Counted from the stretch's first letter, positions 1 to 8,106 are shown. The stretch is DNA of 56,280 nt from Alteromonas sp. ALT199 (GCF_018619335.1 NZ_JAHHDX010000077.1:1-56280), one strand, 5' to 3'. Notes: generated by a model from the letters alone, not told the origin. Numbers and translations: made by a program.

Positions 1-36
1 GTGTAATTCTTGGTCTAAACAAACATACAACCCAAT

Positions 37-50
37 TTACTTCGAAGTCA
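37..50. promoter_or_regulatory. Operator-like palindrome (acttcgaagt core)
   Basis: The core acttcgaagt (39-48) is a perfect 10-base palindrome, and the right arm continues with the same gaagtca as the 20-base palindrome at 1490-1509. It is probably a weaker site for the same regulator, perhaps the LacI protein encoded at 13141-14163. No gene starts next to it inside the window. Confidence 0.35.
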
Positions 51-343
51 ATAAAAATGTTCAATGATTGTTAATTCATGAATTTTAATTTTTTGTTTAA
101 ATACACTTAAAACAAATAAACGCATGTAATAAAAGGATTTATTACCCGATCACGGGTCTTAACAATGACAATAAAAATAAGATTCCGAAGTATAAATAAA
201 GACTTCAAGTCAAAAATGACTGGTAGGAGCTGATTAGAGAAATGCCATTCGAAAGGATAGAAACCGAATGCGAATGCATGAGCTAAGCATTAGTGGAAAT
301 AGATAAGAAAGTGCACTTAAGATAGCTTGGGTTATCAGAAAGC

Positions 344-376
344 CTACCTAGCAAAAACGGGGATTTTGCTAGGTAG
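344..376 (-). terminator. Hairpin, probable terminator of the leftward NTF2-like gene
   Basis: A perfect 13-bp stem (ctacctagcaaaa paired with ttttgctaggtag) encloses a 7-base loop. It lies 66 bases beyond the stop codon of the gene at 442-1440. The run of T after the stem on the minus strand is poor, so it may act as an mRNA 3' end stabiliser rather than a classical intrinsic terminator. Confidence 0.5.
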
Positions 377-441
377 CTTTGAGGGAAAATGACGTCAGTC
401 AGTAAACCTATTTCAGGTATAAAGCCTTAAGTGTTGTTAGC

Positions 442-1440
442 TTAACTATAGGTGGTAGTGCGCGATAAGATATCTAACCCTTGCTGTTTTAACCAATATG
501 GCACATCCATCAACACCCAGTTTTCCAGTAATTTATCTCCTTTTCGATAGTACACATCAACCACTCGCATGTCGGCACGAATACCCGACGCTGGCATACC
601 GAAAAGACCTCCACCAGCAGTATTCGAAAGGTTAGGCCAGCCAAAGAAACAGGCAAAACCGCCTTCACTAAAACGCGCCACATGGCCATTAAAAACTTTA
701 TCTTTCAAACCCTTGCGAAAAGGAAATTGATGCTGCTGCTGGTAACGCTCGATGGTGTACGTAGCCCCTATTCCCGCTGGTCCGTACCACACCATATCTT
801 CACTCCAGCATTTAGCTAGAAGCTCTGGCGGACAGTTATCGTTACCCGATTTATTCAAAGAATCCAGATCTCTTACCATTTCCTCAACCAGCTCAATGGT
901 CTTTTTAGATTCCAGAGGGTCTTGTTCTTCAAACAATAAACCGTTGTGATCGCATGGCCCTGGATAAACAAACGTATGGCCTGTTTCTACGGGCAGAGGA
1001 TTAAGCCCGACTTGCTGCATTAGAGCAATTAAGTCGAAGAAAATAGCGTGGCTAACTATCTTATTTTCGCGCACTTCAAAAAACTCGGCATATCGTAAAA
1101 AGGCCAACTTGCCTGTACTTCTAATACCAAGAAAAGGCTTATCGAACAGCCCAGCGAAGTGACCCATTGACATAACCCACTTGCCTTCGCCTGCACTGTT
1201 ATTTCCGGCCATGAATACGTCTTCACGGCGCTTCATACGTGTAAAACTCTGCTTCAACGGCTCCCACAAACCCTTCACTAATTCTGCTGGAGTCGAACAT
1301 TCATCAAACGGATAGCAGGCATAAACCTTCGCATTTTCATCGACATATGATTTAACTACGTCTTTAACATCACTTGCCTCACCTTCATCAAAAGCGGCTT
1401 GATAAGATCTGACAATTGCTTTTTCGCTATTAAAACTCAT
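442..1440 (-). CDS. Double NTF2/SnoaL-like domain protein
   Basis: This 332-residue protein appears to contain two NTF2-like (SnoaL, ester-cyclase type) domains, roughly residues 8-150 and 175-325. There is no signal peptide or membrane segment, so it is probably cytoplasmic. The second half contains WYGPAGIG and ends with a strand ENWVLMD; the protein at 17334-18350 has matching WYGPSGIG and ENWVLID, so the two are paralogues. NTF2-like folds host isomerases, dehydratases, cyclases and lyases as well as non-enzymatic ligand binders, so the reaction is unknown. The gene diverges from the symporter gene at 1573 across a 132-base promoter with a 20-base palindrome. The ATG at 1440 is preceded by a GAGG-type ribosome site. 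The role in a catabolic pathway is inferred from neighbours. Confidence 0.8.
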   Translation of the reverse strand: MSFNSEKAIVRSYQAAFDEGEASDVKDVVKSYVDENAKVYACYPFDECSTPAELVKGLWEPLKQSFTRMKRREDVFMAGNNSAGEGKWVMSMGHFAGLFDKPFLGIRSTGKLAFLRYAEFFEVRENKIVSHAIFFDLIALMQQVGLNPLPVETGHTFVYPGPCDHNGLLFEEQDPLESKKTIELVEEMVRDLDSLNKSGNDNCPPELLAKCWSEDMVWYGPAGIGATYTIERYQQQHQFPFRKGLKDKVFNGHVARFSEGGFACFFGWPNLSNTAGGGLFGMPASGIRADMRVVDVYYRKGDKLLENWVLMDVPYWLKQQGLDILSRTTTYS

Positions 1441-1489
1441 GACTTATGCCTCGTTGTTTAAAAAATTGTTAATACTGGCCTGAAATAAT

Positions 1490-1509
1490 TAATGACTTCG
1501 AAGTCATTA
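1490..1509. promoter_or_regulatory. Perfect 20-base palindrome, candidate LacI-type operator
   Basis: TAATGACTTCGAAGTCATTA is a perfect inverted repeat with a central CG, which is the usual layout of LacI-family operators. It sits between the divergent starts at 1440 and 1573, so one bound regulator could control both. A related sequence lies in the other divergent promoter of the cluster (15525-15543). The likely partner is the LacI-family protein encoded at 13141-14163. Confidence 0.65.
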
Positions 1510-1572
1510 TGTATTAGGTTGAGTATTATTGTAAATAGAAAGCGCGCTTATTAAGCAGGCAGAGTAAACAAT

Positions 1573-3186
1573 ATGACTGAAAATTTTGGCGTTTTAAACT
1601 GGTCCATCTTAGGCGGGTACATCATTGCGAACCTGTTACTGGGTTTGGTGATTGGTAAAAATATAAAAAATTCCGACGATTTCTATCTCGGTCAAAAACA
1701 AACACCGTGGTGGGCAATAGGTATTTCGGTTATTGCCACTTATGTTAGCGCCATGACATTTCTTGGGGCACCAGCCTGGGCTTATTCAGAGGGGCTATCC
1801 GTTATAGCACTTCATTTAAACTACCCTCTCGTCATCATGGCCGTAATCATATTCTTTTTCCCATTCTTCTATAACGCGGGTGTAGCGTCCATTTACGATT
1901 ATCAGGAACGGCGTTTCGGCAAACGTGCCCGCGCCATGGTATCTAGCATTTTTATGCTAAGCCAAATTATGAGTTCTGCGGCTATTCTCTATGCCACCTC
2001 TCTTGTTTTGTCGTTCATTACTGGCGTACCTGTGGTGTGGTCTATTGTTATTGTTACCGCGATAGCACTTATCTACACAATGATGGGCGGTATTACCGCC
2101 GTAATTTGGACTGACGTTATTCAGTCAGTGATATTGTTTGTAGGCGCAGGCATTATTATGTACGCCCTGCTTGATAGCGGCGACACTACACTGTCATCAT
2201 CAATGAGCGAGCTTAAAGCGCAAGGGAAATTAAACCCACTTAACTGGGACTTCGATTTTACTGAAGAAACCACAGTGTGGAGCGGCATTATTGCTATGAC
2301 GCTTTACCATATCACCGTTTACGGCACCAACCAAATGATGGTACAGCGAACGCTGGCAGCCAAGAATATTGGTGACGCTAAGAAATCGTATCTGTTAATG
2401 GGTTTCTGCGCGTTCTTTATCTACTTCTTCTTCATTGTACTTGGCGTGTTGTTTTACGACTTTTATCAAGGCAAAACCTTCGAAAACAGCAACACAATTA
2501 TTCTGCAATTCGCTACCGATTACGGCTTACCGGGTTTAATGGGCATCATCGCAGCCGCAGTTATGGCCGCATCCATGTCTAGCCTAGACTCATCATTTAA
2601 CTCGCTATCGACAGTGGCAACAATCGATTTCTACATCAAATACTTTAAGAAAGACGCGTCAGATGCCCATTACCTTAAAGCTTCGCGTATTTTCACCTTG
2701 TTCTTCGCCGTACTTATTATTTTTCCAGCAATTGGCTACCACCTATTCAGTGAAGGCTCAATTTTAGAGATTTTGTCTAAAGTAGGCTCCTATTTTGTGG
2801 GTGCACAAATGGGCATGTTCTTCTTAGGGTTCTTCTCTAAGCAGACAACCGAAAATGGCCTGATCATTGGCACATTAAGCGGCTTTATTGTTGTGACCTT
2901 AGTGGCCTTAAATACAGATATCGCGTGGCCGTGGTACTGCATCATAGGCGCAAGCGCCAACATTGTAGTGTCTATGATTGCTAGCCGCCTTATCGATGGC
3001 GTTCAAACCGAGTACAACGCGTATACCATTAAAGGGCAACAGCAATACTTCGCGCGCGAAGGCCTCGATGAGAAAGAGCAAGGATGGTATCGCGTACCTG
3101 GCCGCGTAGACCCAATCAACTACATATTGTTCGGGTTCTTCTTACTCACACTCGTGTTCTTATTTTCAATTCAATTTATGTTTTAA
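1573..3186 (+). CDS. Sodium:solute symporter (SSS family)
   Basis: This 537-residue polytopic inner-membrane protein has about 13 hydrophobic segments and an SSS-family signature in the first half: the segment SIYDYQERRFG after the third helix and GGITAVIWTDVIQ in the middle. SSS proteins import sugars, amino acids, organic acids or vitamins with sodium. The length is normal for bacterial sugar or organic-acid members. It is the first gene of a rightward operon with two NTF2-like genes (3219 and 4310) and is divergent from a third, so it probably imports the substrate of that pathway. The ATG at 1573 follows an AGGCAG-type ribosome site. Substrate cannot be told from the sequence. Confidence 0.9.
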   Translation: MTENFGVLNWSILGGYIIANLLLGLVIGKNIKNSDDFYLGQKQTPWWAIGISVIATYVSAMTFLGAPAWAYSEGLSVIALHLNYPLVIMAVIIFFFPFFYNAGVASIYDYQERRFGKRARAMVSSIFMLSQIMSSAAILYATSLVLSFITGVPVVWSIVIVTAIALIYTMMGGITAVIWTDVIQSVILFVGAGIIMYALLDSGDTTLSSSMSELKAQGKLNPLNWDFDFTEETTVWSGIIAMTLYHITVYGTNQMMVQRTLAAKNIGDAKKSYLLMGFCAFFIYFFFIVLGVLFYDFYQGKTFENSNTIILQFATDYGLPGLMGIIAAAVMAASMSSLDSSFNSLSTVATIDFYIKYFKKDASDAHYLKASRIFTLFFAVLIIFPAIGYHLFSEGSILEILSKVGSYFVGAQMGMFFLGFFSKQTTENGLIIGTLSGFIVVTLVALNTDIAWPWYCIIGASANIVVSMIASRLIDGVQTEYNAYTIKGQQQYFAREGLDEKEQGWYRVPGRVDPINYILFGFFLLTLVFLFSIQFMF

Positions 3187-3218
3187 AAGCCAAACTCAGC
3201 GCTTTTGAGGGAGATTCT

Positions 3219-4307
3219 ATGAGCGAAACATCCATAGCAAAAACGGTGTATTGGCAGCCTCTGAATGACATGCTGGACCCTGCACGAAGTAAAACGCAAA
3301 CCTTAGCGGGTTTCGATGAAGAGTTTGTTGACTTAGCAGACTACATATTGCGCATTACCCATCGTATTTGGGAGCAGAAAAATATTGGCGCTTGCTACGA
3401 TTATTATGCTGATTACTGCCCGGTACATACGCTTGGCGGTTATGCCGACAGTGTTGATGTGGTGGTTCAAAACACGTTAAAAACCATTGCCGCCTTCCCT
3501 GACAGGTCGCTTATTGGTGAAGACGTTATTTACCGCGAAGAAGCCAACGATGTGTATTATTCGTCGCACCGTATCACCAGTATTATGACCAATAAAGGTC
3601 CCTCTGAATTCGGTGCGCCAACAGGCAAAACCGGGCGTGTAACCACCATTGCAGACTGCATGTGTAGAGACAATAAGATTTTTTACGAATGGCTAATGCG
3701 AGACAATAGCTTTCTTATTGCTCAGCTTGGTATTGAGCTAGACGATGCAGCTGCTTTTCAAGCCAAGTTTCCTGTGTCGAGCACGTTTACCCAATGGCTA
3801 AATGAAGAGTACGCACGAACATGTGCTAACGAGGCATCGCGCTGGGAAGTATTGCCAGAGCAAGACAAGCAGTGGGGCGACTTTGCCAAATCGTGGGCCG
3901 ACCAAATCTTCAATAAGCGCATGTTCAATAAGCTGTCTGACTTTTACAAACCCAATGCGTCAGTGCAATGGCCGGGCGGTCGCCAAGCCACTGGCAATGC
4001 AGCTATTGGCGGCATGTTCATAAAATACTTGGCCAGTTGCCCAGACGCCAACATGGTTGTGGATCATATTTGCGTTACCCATTACGACGACAATCGCGTG
4101 AATATTGCGCTTAGATGGGGCTTGGCGGGTCATTACAATGCTACACAAAGCAAATATGCGCAGTTTAATCAGCAACCCCATTACATTTTAGGGGCAACTC
4201 ACTTTGAGATTGAAGACGGTGTAATAGTCAAGGAATTTACGGTGTTTGACGAAGTAGCGGCGTTAGCAAACCTTATGCGCAAACTACCACAAGCGACGGA
4301 GGCATAA
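3219..4307 (+). CDS. Double NTF2/SnoaL-like protein (ester-cyclase type)
   Basis: The frame is open further upstream, overlapping the symporter gene, but the ATG at 3219 has a strong GAGGGAG ribosome site, so the product is taken as 362 residues. Two NTF2-like domains can be made out, roughly residues 30-190 and 210-355. The first contains a cluster of Cys and Tyr residues (ACYDYYADYC) and the second ends with the typical exposed strand of the fold. No export signal is seen. It lies 32 bases after the symporter gene and two bases before the next NTF2-like gene, so the three are one transcript. The activity is unknown; a hydratase, isomerase or lyase acting on the imported substrate is possible. 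Confidence 0.78.
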   Translation: MSETSIAKTVYWQPLNDMLDPARSKTQTLAGFDEEFVDLADYILRITHRIWEQKNIGACYDYYADYCPVHTLGGYADSVDVVVQNTLKTIAAFPDRSLIGEDVIYREEANDVYYSSHRITSIMTNKGPSEFGAPTGKTGRVTTIADCMCRDNKIFYEWLMRDNSFLIAQLGIELDDAAAFQAKFPVSSTFTQWLNEEYARTCANEASRWEVLPEQDKQWGDFAKSWADQIFNKRMFNKLSDFYKPNASVQWPGGRQATGNAAIGGMFIKYLASCPDANMVVDHICVTHYDDNRVNIALRWGLAGHYNATQSKYAQFNQQPHYILGATHFEIEDGVIVKEFTVFDEVAALANLMRKLPQATEA

Positions 4308-4309
4308 GC

Positions 4310-5188
4310 ATGTTAAGCACAATTCAACAGTTGCTAGAAAAACAAGACACACAAACACTTACCGCTGCCTTGCTTCATTCAAGCCGCTGGCTTTTAGGAG
4401 AAAGGCTGCATTACGGGCCTATTCAGCAGCGGGGTTTAATGGCTAACTGGCTTGATATTACAACGCGTTTTGAGACCGTTGAACTATGCGCGAAGGTGCA
4501 AAGTGGTGATGTTGAAGCAGGCGTATTTTGTCTTTCATCAGCATCGACCAGCACCTACTTTATTGCACAATGCGAACATCGCAATGACGCTATCAAGCAA
4601 TTGCTTCAATGGGTAGACAGTGCTTCACTTGCGGGGCACTATAATACGAAAGAAGCCCCAGGCTATGACAACTCGATGTCGCTACCTTTTTGGCCCGAGC
4701 CAGACCCATTACAGCTGAGCGAATTCGACCCTCAACTTCATCTTAAGACAACTCATGCGGGCATTAGCGATGTAGTTGCAAGTAACACTAGCGATAAGAG
4801 CAAAGCGCTACTGTCACAATGGTGGCAGGTGTGGCAGGGCTTCGACACGGCTGGCATCAAGGAACTTTACAGTGACGCTACCCATATTAGCGTAAATAGC
4901 CAAGTGTTAAACAAAGAAGGTTCCCCTTCTATCTCATCCTGGCTAACTCAACTTGAAGGCAAATTACACCGCCGCTACTGTCAACTTGAACAAGTAATAG
5001 CTGATGAAAGCAATGCGCTAGTTAGATGGCGAATAGATGCAGACCTGAAGACAGATAACGGCCTTATACGCGTGCGCCTGCCCATAGCAACCATGCTTAC
5101 GTTTAACGATAATAAAATTACTAATGAGTACTGGGTAGTTGATTCTATCGCGTTTGAAAAACGCTTTGGTGCCCTCCTTCCCTTCTAA
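4310..5188 (+). CDS. NTF2-like domain protein
   Basis: This is a 292-residue soluble protein. The C-terminal half (about residues 160-290) reads as an NTF2-like domain (WWQVWQGFDTAGIKELYSD start, final strand NEYWVVDSIAF). The N-terminal half (about 15-130) may be a second, degenerate copy. The start ATG lies two bases after the stop of the preceding NTF2-like gene, with an ACGGAGG ribosome site inside that gene's 3' end, indicating coupled translation. It is the last gene of the symporter operon and is followed by a strong terminator. Function is unknown. Confidence 0.72.
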   Translation: MLSTIQQLLEKQDTQTLTAALLHSSRWLLGERLHYGPIQQRGLMANWLDITTRFETVELCAKVQSGDVEAGVFCLSSASTSTYFIAQCEHRNDAIKQLLQWVDSASLAGHYNTKEAPGYDNSMSLPFWPEPDPLQLSEFDPQLHLKTTHAGISDVVASNTSDKSKALLSQWWQVWQGFDTAGIKELYSDATHISVNSQVLNKEGSPSISSWLTQLEGKLHRRYCQLEQVIADESNALVRWRIDADLKTDNGLIRVRLPIATMLTFNDNKITNEYWVVDSIAFEKRFGALLPF

Positions 5189-5203
5189 ACAACTTTTTTA
5201 AGC

Positions 5204-5242
5204 TAACGTATCAGCTTCCAGTCACTAAAATTTGATACGTTA
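5204..5242. repeat. Inverted repeat after the symporter operon
   Basis: The arms taacgtatca (5204-5213) and tgatacgtta (5233-5242) are perfect 10-base inverted copies with a 19-base spacer. They come just before the terminator and may form a 3' end structure of the operon mRNA or be an unassigned protein-binding site. Confidence 0.4.
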
Positions 5243-5251
5243 GAATTTTTG

Positions 5252-5281
5252 CGCCTCTTTGTGTGTAGAGGCGTTTTTTTT
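5252..5281 (+). terminator. Rho-independent terminator of the symporter operon
   Basis: The stem cgcctct / agaggcg (5252-5258 with 5267-5273) has an 8-base loop and is followed by eight T residues. It ends the 1573-5188 operon. Confidence 0.85.
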
Positions 5282-5362
5282 GGCTTTCTATTAGTAGTGA
5301 TTGAGAGGTTGAAGGGTTAGTTTGTTTTTTATCGCTGCATTGAGTTTTAAGGGGCAGCTATA

Positions 5363-5381
5363 GACAAGCAACGGACATTCA
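5363..5381 (+). repeat. 19-base imperfect direct repeat, left copy
   Basis: gacaagcaacggacattca matches gacaaggagcggacattca at 8088-8106 in 17 of 19 positions, in the same orientation. The pair brackets the epimerase, TetR and LysR-remnant segment. The sequences may be remnants of a dispersed genomic repeat. Confidence 0.4.
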
Positions 5382-5610
5382 ATACTCTCTGCTTATAATT
5401 CCGTTATGTGCCATGCGGACTGTGGAACTAACTCGTTTATGCCCCAAAGTGAGCCAAATAGACACTACCTAACCATTACTACTCTTATTGTTTTTTGCTC
5501 TCAAGCTAAGCTGTAAATGGTGGCTATTTGATGCATCTTTAAGCTAACTTATTAATTGTTAGTCGAATACATTCATGACCAGAAGCTATGGGAAAGCTAT
5601 TTTTAATTTT

Positions 5611-5649
5611 GCTAAAAAGAAGCGCCCAAAGCTGGTAATAACCTTGGGC
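5611..5649 (-). terminator. Probable terminator of the epimerase gene
   Basis: On the minus strand, gcccaa and ttgggc (5644-5649 with 5624-5629) form a stem, extended imperfectly inward, and the sequence continues GCTTCTTTTTAG. It lies about 100 bases beyond the epimerase stop codon. Confidence 0.55.
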
Positions 5650-5746
5650 ATTTTAGTATGTATGAGACTGCTAAATAGCTCTCTCTAAGCTATGATTTAT
5701 GGGTGCATGTAAATGGTGATCAACGAAGACCCATATAGCAAGCGGG

Positions 5747-6763
5747 TTATGACTTTTTCTGAATCTTTTTAATAGATTTTGCCGCATCAAGTACAGTTTC
5801 TGGAAACGGGCGTGGCGTCCAGTTAAATAGCTCACGTGCTTTGCTATTGTCTGCACTGATATTCATATCTAGGAAGCCCAGCATACCCTTAGCTTCACTA
5901 TCAAAAAGAGACATAATACGAATTAATAGGTTTGGAGCGACGCGTGTGCTTGGACCTTTATAGCCATGCTCTTTCAGTACCTTTGCAATTTGTCTAAGGT
6001 GGATTGCCTCTGGTCGAGAAGCAATAATACGCTGACCGGCAGTCTTATCGTGAGTCATTGCTTGTACGTGGACGTTTGCTACATCACGAACATCGACCAT
6101 TGGAATAGCCACATTAGCGAGCATTGGGACTTTTCCGCGTAGCATTTGGTCAATCATTGACATCGATTGTCCACTAATATCATCACCCAAAGCCGGACCA
6201 AAAACGCCACCAGGGTGGACACTAACAAGCTCCATAGCAGAATCTTGTTTTTCTATAAATTGCCATGCCGCTTGTTCTGCTAATGTCTTGCTTTTTGCGT
6301 AGGTACCAATATCTTTAGCGTTAGTGTCTGCCCAATCATCTGGTCCAATTGTGCCACTCTTCATTGTTGCCATCATAGTCATCGCAGAGCTAGTTAATAC
6401 AACTCGCTTAACTCCAGCCTTTCTAGCTGCTCGAAGTGCTCGAAGTGTGCCCTCAACAGCAGGTTTTATCATTTCATCTTCATGTTTCGGCTCAGCAGCG
6501 GCAAACGGAGATGCAACATGCATTACATAGTTACAGCCTTCGGCGGCGTTATCCCATCCTTCATCAGAGGTCAGATCTAGCTCGACAAATGACAACTCGC
6601 TTACATTGGTTGATGCTTTCTCTAGTGTTTTTTTGATGCTCTGTGCCTTTTTCATATTACGAATAGAGCCTCGAACATGAAAGCCTTGGTCTAAAAGCTG
6701 TTTTGCAATATGAAGACCAATAAAGCCTGAAATACCAGTCAGTAGAACGGTTTTCTTAACCAT
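5747..6763 (-). CDS. NAD-dependent epimerase/dehydratase, dihydroflavonol-reductase-like
   Basis: This 338-residue extended short-chain dehydrogenase has the nucleotide-binding TGISGFIG motif at residues 9-16 and a catalytic Y-x3-K (YAKSK) near residue 150. The sequence most resembles the dihydroflavonol-4-reductase / aldehyde reductase branch, which reduces carbonyl groups with NADPH. Its C-terminal third (about 230-330) is the variable substrate-binding part. It is divergent from a TetR regulator gene with about 100 bases between, and two similar TetR-type motifs lie in that gap, so the pair is probably a self-contained unit that responds to a reactive carbonyl or other small molecule. The true substrate is unknown. 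Confidence 0.85.
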   Translation of the reverse strand: MVKKTVLLTGISGFIGLHIAKQLLDQGFHVRGSIRNMKKAQSIKKTLEKASTNVSELSFVELDLTSDEGWDNAAEGCNYVMHVASPFAAAEPKHEDEMIKPAVEGTLRALRAARKAGVKRVVLTSSAMTMMATMKSGTIGPDDWADTNAKDIGTYAKSKTLAEQAAWQFIEKQDSAMELVSVHPGGVFGPALGDDISGQSMSMIDQMLRGKVPMLANVAIPMVDVRDVANVHVQAMTHDKTAGQRIIASRPEAIHLRQIAKVLKEHGYKGPSTRVAPNLLIRIMSLFDSEAKGMLGFLDMNISADNSKARELFNWTPRPFPETVLDAAKSIKKIQKKS

Positions 6764-6792
6764 TATAGTTGCCTCTTTTGTTTCTTGAATAA

Positions 6793-6815
6793 TTAAGTAC
6801 TGGGTGGTATCTTAA
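6793..6815. promoter_or_regulatory. Candidate TetR operator, site 1
   Basis: ttaagtac-tgggtg-gtatcttaa is an imperfect dyad 30-52 bases upstream of the epimerase start. Its aagtac / tggtat parts recur in inverted orientation at 6844-6863. Together the two sites suggest control of both divergent genes by the TetR protein. Confidence 0.45.
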
Positions 6816-6843
6816 TTCTGTGTTATTCAGCTGTCAACAATAA

Positions 6844-6863
6844 AATACCAGTCGGTACTTAAA
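6844..6863. promoter_or_regulatory. Candidate TetR operator, site 2
   Basis: aataccagtcggtacttaaa ends one base before the TetR start codon and is the inverted counterpart of site 1. Binding here would block translation-start-proximal transcription, consistent with autoregulation. Confidence 0.45.
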
Positions 6864-6864
6864 T

Positions 6865-7470
6865 ATGAACGAAGAAAAAAAAGCATCTCGTGGTCGGCCT
6901 AAAAAATTCGACCGTAACCATGTGCTAGATATTGCACAGGAAAGCTATTGGACACTCGGTATCAATCAGGTGTCGATTAATGAATTGTGCAAACTGGCAG
7001 GCGTATCTAAGCCAGGTATTTATCGAGAGTTTGGCGATGAAGATGGACTGAAGCATGCTGTGCTAGAACGCTACGAGAAGACAATACTTAGCCCGATGCT
7101 CAGCGTTCTGAGTTTGGACATTCCATTTCATGAGACACTACAAAACCTTGCACTTTACAGCACGAGTGAAGATGAAACCTCTGAAATGCCCAAAGGGTGC
7201 CTGTTTGCAAATATGAAAGAATCACGCTTGAACTTGGGCGACTCAACAATCGAACAAATCGATAAAACCTATGAAAATGTCATAAATGCATTAGAGCTAT
7301 GGATTGATGCGGCAAAAGAGAAAGGAGAGTTCAAAACGACAGCTATGGATAGCCGATTTGCTGCTATCTATATTTATGCCCAAATCAGCTTTGCGCAATT
7401 ACAAATGATGAAAGGCGAGTCCGGTAAGGATGCTCGGGCAATATTGCAGGTAGCTCTCTCCATGCTTTGA
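6865..7470 (+). CDS. TetR/AcrR family transcriptional regulator
   Basis: The 201-residue protein has an N-terminal helix-turn-helix at about residues 20-65 (INELCKLAGVSKPGIYREFGDEDGL), typical of TetR repressors, preceded by a basic arm (SRGRPKKFDR). The C-terminal ligand domain contains the segment MPKGCLFANMKES, which recalls the AefR/YcdC-like subgroup whose conserved Cys lies in a KGC motif. It is divergent from an NAD-dependent epimerase and probably represses it and itself. The inducing ligand is unknown. Confidence 0.88.
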   Translation: MNEEKKASRGRPKKFDRNHVLDIAQESYWTLGINQVSINELCKLAGVSKPGIYREFGDEDGLKHAVLERYEKTILSPMLSVLSLDIPFHETLQNLALYSTSEDETSEMPKGCLFANMKESRLNLGDSTIEQIDKTYENVINALELWIDAAKEKGEFKTTAMDSRFAAIYIYAQISFAQLQMMKGESGKDARAILQVALSML

Positions 7471-7659
7471 TAGGGAGCCAACAAACTAATGAATGTTTAG
7501 CTCTGAATGATTTTCGTTATTGAAGAGTTCTCGGAGTTAAGCAGGCTTACCATTTAACAATACGGTAATTTCCTGACGTTGGCTGTTAATAAAGTGATTG
7601 AACTTCTTCGATTTTGAAGGTAAGTGCTGCTTACCGGTGCAAACCAAATACAACTTTCT

Positions 7660-7990
7660 TCATTGCGGGAGCCATTCCTCACAAAAGCTTATTAGTTTTC
7701 CTTCATCGATATACCGTTGAACTAATCCAGTAGGCAAATACGCAGCTCCTGCACCGTGTAATCTCATTTGAACCGATATAAGAAGATCATCCTATAAAAA
7801 ACGGTGAGCCATACTAAGAGCAATAGACTCTCTCTGAAGCATAAAGCGCCACGGCAATATCAAACCATCATTGTGTAGTGGCATAGTTAAATTGGCCACT
7901 CGATTAGAGGCTTTGCAATACCTGAGGTTGTCCGAATTGTTTTAAATTAGTAAAAACACTGAGGCGTTTATGCCCAAAAACAAGTTTATC
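7660..7990 (-). pseudogene. Remnant of a LysR-family regulator (substrate-binding domain)
   Basis: On the minus strand, three stretches of LysR effector-domain sequence can be read in different frames. They are KLVFGHKRLSVFTNLKQFGQ followed by PQVLQSL (about 7990-7915), then SNRVANLTMPLHNDGLILPW (about 7905-7845), and finally GAGAAYLPTGLVQRYIDEGK with LISFCEEWLP up to the stop at 7660. An in-frame TAG interrupts the last part, and at least one frameshift separates the first two. The N-terminal DNA-binding domain is missing. It is therefore a decayed C-terminal fragment, with no function expected. Confidence 0.75.
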
Positions 7991-8087
7991 GACCGTCTGC
8001 TTCTCGCTCTGTGTCGCCGCTCTATTGTCAATGCGCCAATGACCGCTTAATGTAAGTTTCAGCCCCTAAGTGCTAGCTGCACCTTGA

Positions 8088-8106
8088 GACAAGGAGCGGA
8101 CATTCA
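8088..8106 (+). repeat. 19-base imperfect direct repeat, right copy
   Basis: This is the partner of 5363-5381 (17 of 19 bases equal, same orientation). It lies between the LysR remnant and the 3' end of the serine hydrolase gene. The surrounding 7471-8239 region has no other supported gene. Confidence 0.4.

Larger units (their letters stand above)
1..441. other. Intergenic region at the left edge, no gene seen
   Basis: This is an A+T-rich stretch between the left window edge and the 3' end of the leftward NTF2-like gene. No convincing coding region lies in it. It holds a palindromic motif at 39-48 that resembles the operator between the divergent genes at 1.4-1.6 kb, an imperfect relative of it near 201-211 (gacttcaagtc), and a strong hairpin at 344-376. 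The operator-like motif close to the edge suggests that another gene of the same regulon starts just left of the window and runs leftward; that is an inference. Confidence 0.6.
5282..5746. other. Intergenic region, no gene seen
   Basis: No supported coding sequence is present in these 465 bases. The region contains one copy of a 19-base imperfect direct repeat (5363-5381, second copy at 8088-8106) and the terminator of the leftward epimerase gene near its right end. It marks the left boundary of the non-catabolic segment that splits the NTF2-like gene cluster. Confidence 0.5.

Noticed and set aside
242..286. A 14-codon reading frame in the left intergenic region
   Set aside because: It is too short, with no family resemblance or evidence of use; chance occurrence is likely.
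3084..3218. Longer N-terminus for the NTF2-like protein, overlapping the symporter gene
   Set aside because: The ATG at 3219 has a strong ribosome site and the upstream part is a shifted frame of the symporter 3' end with no family-like sequence.
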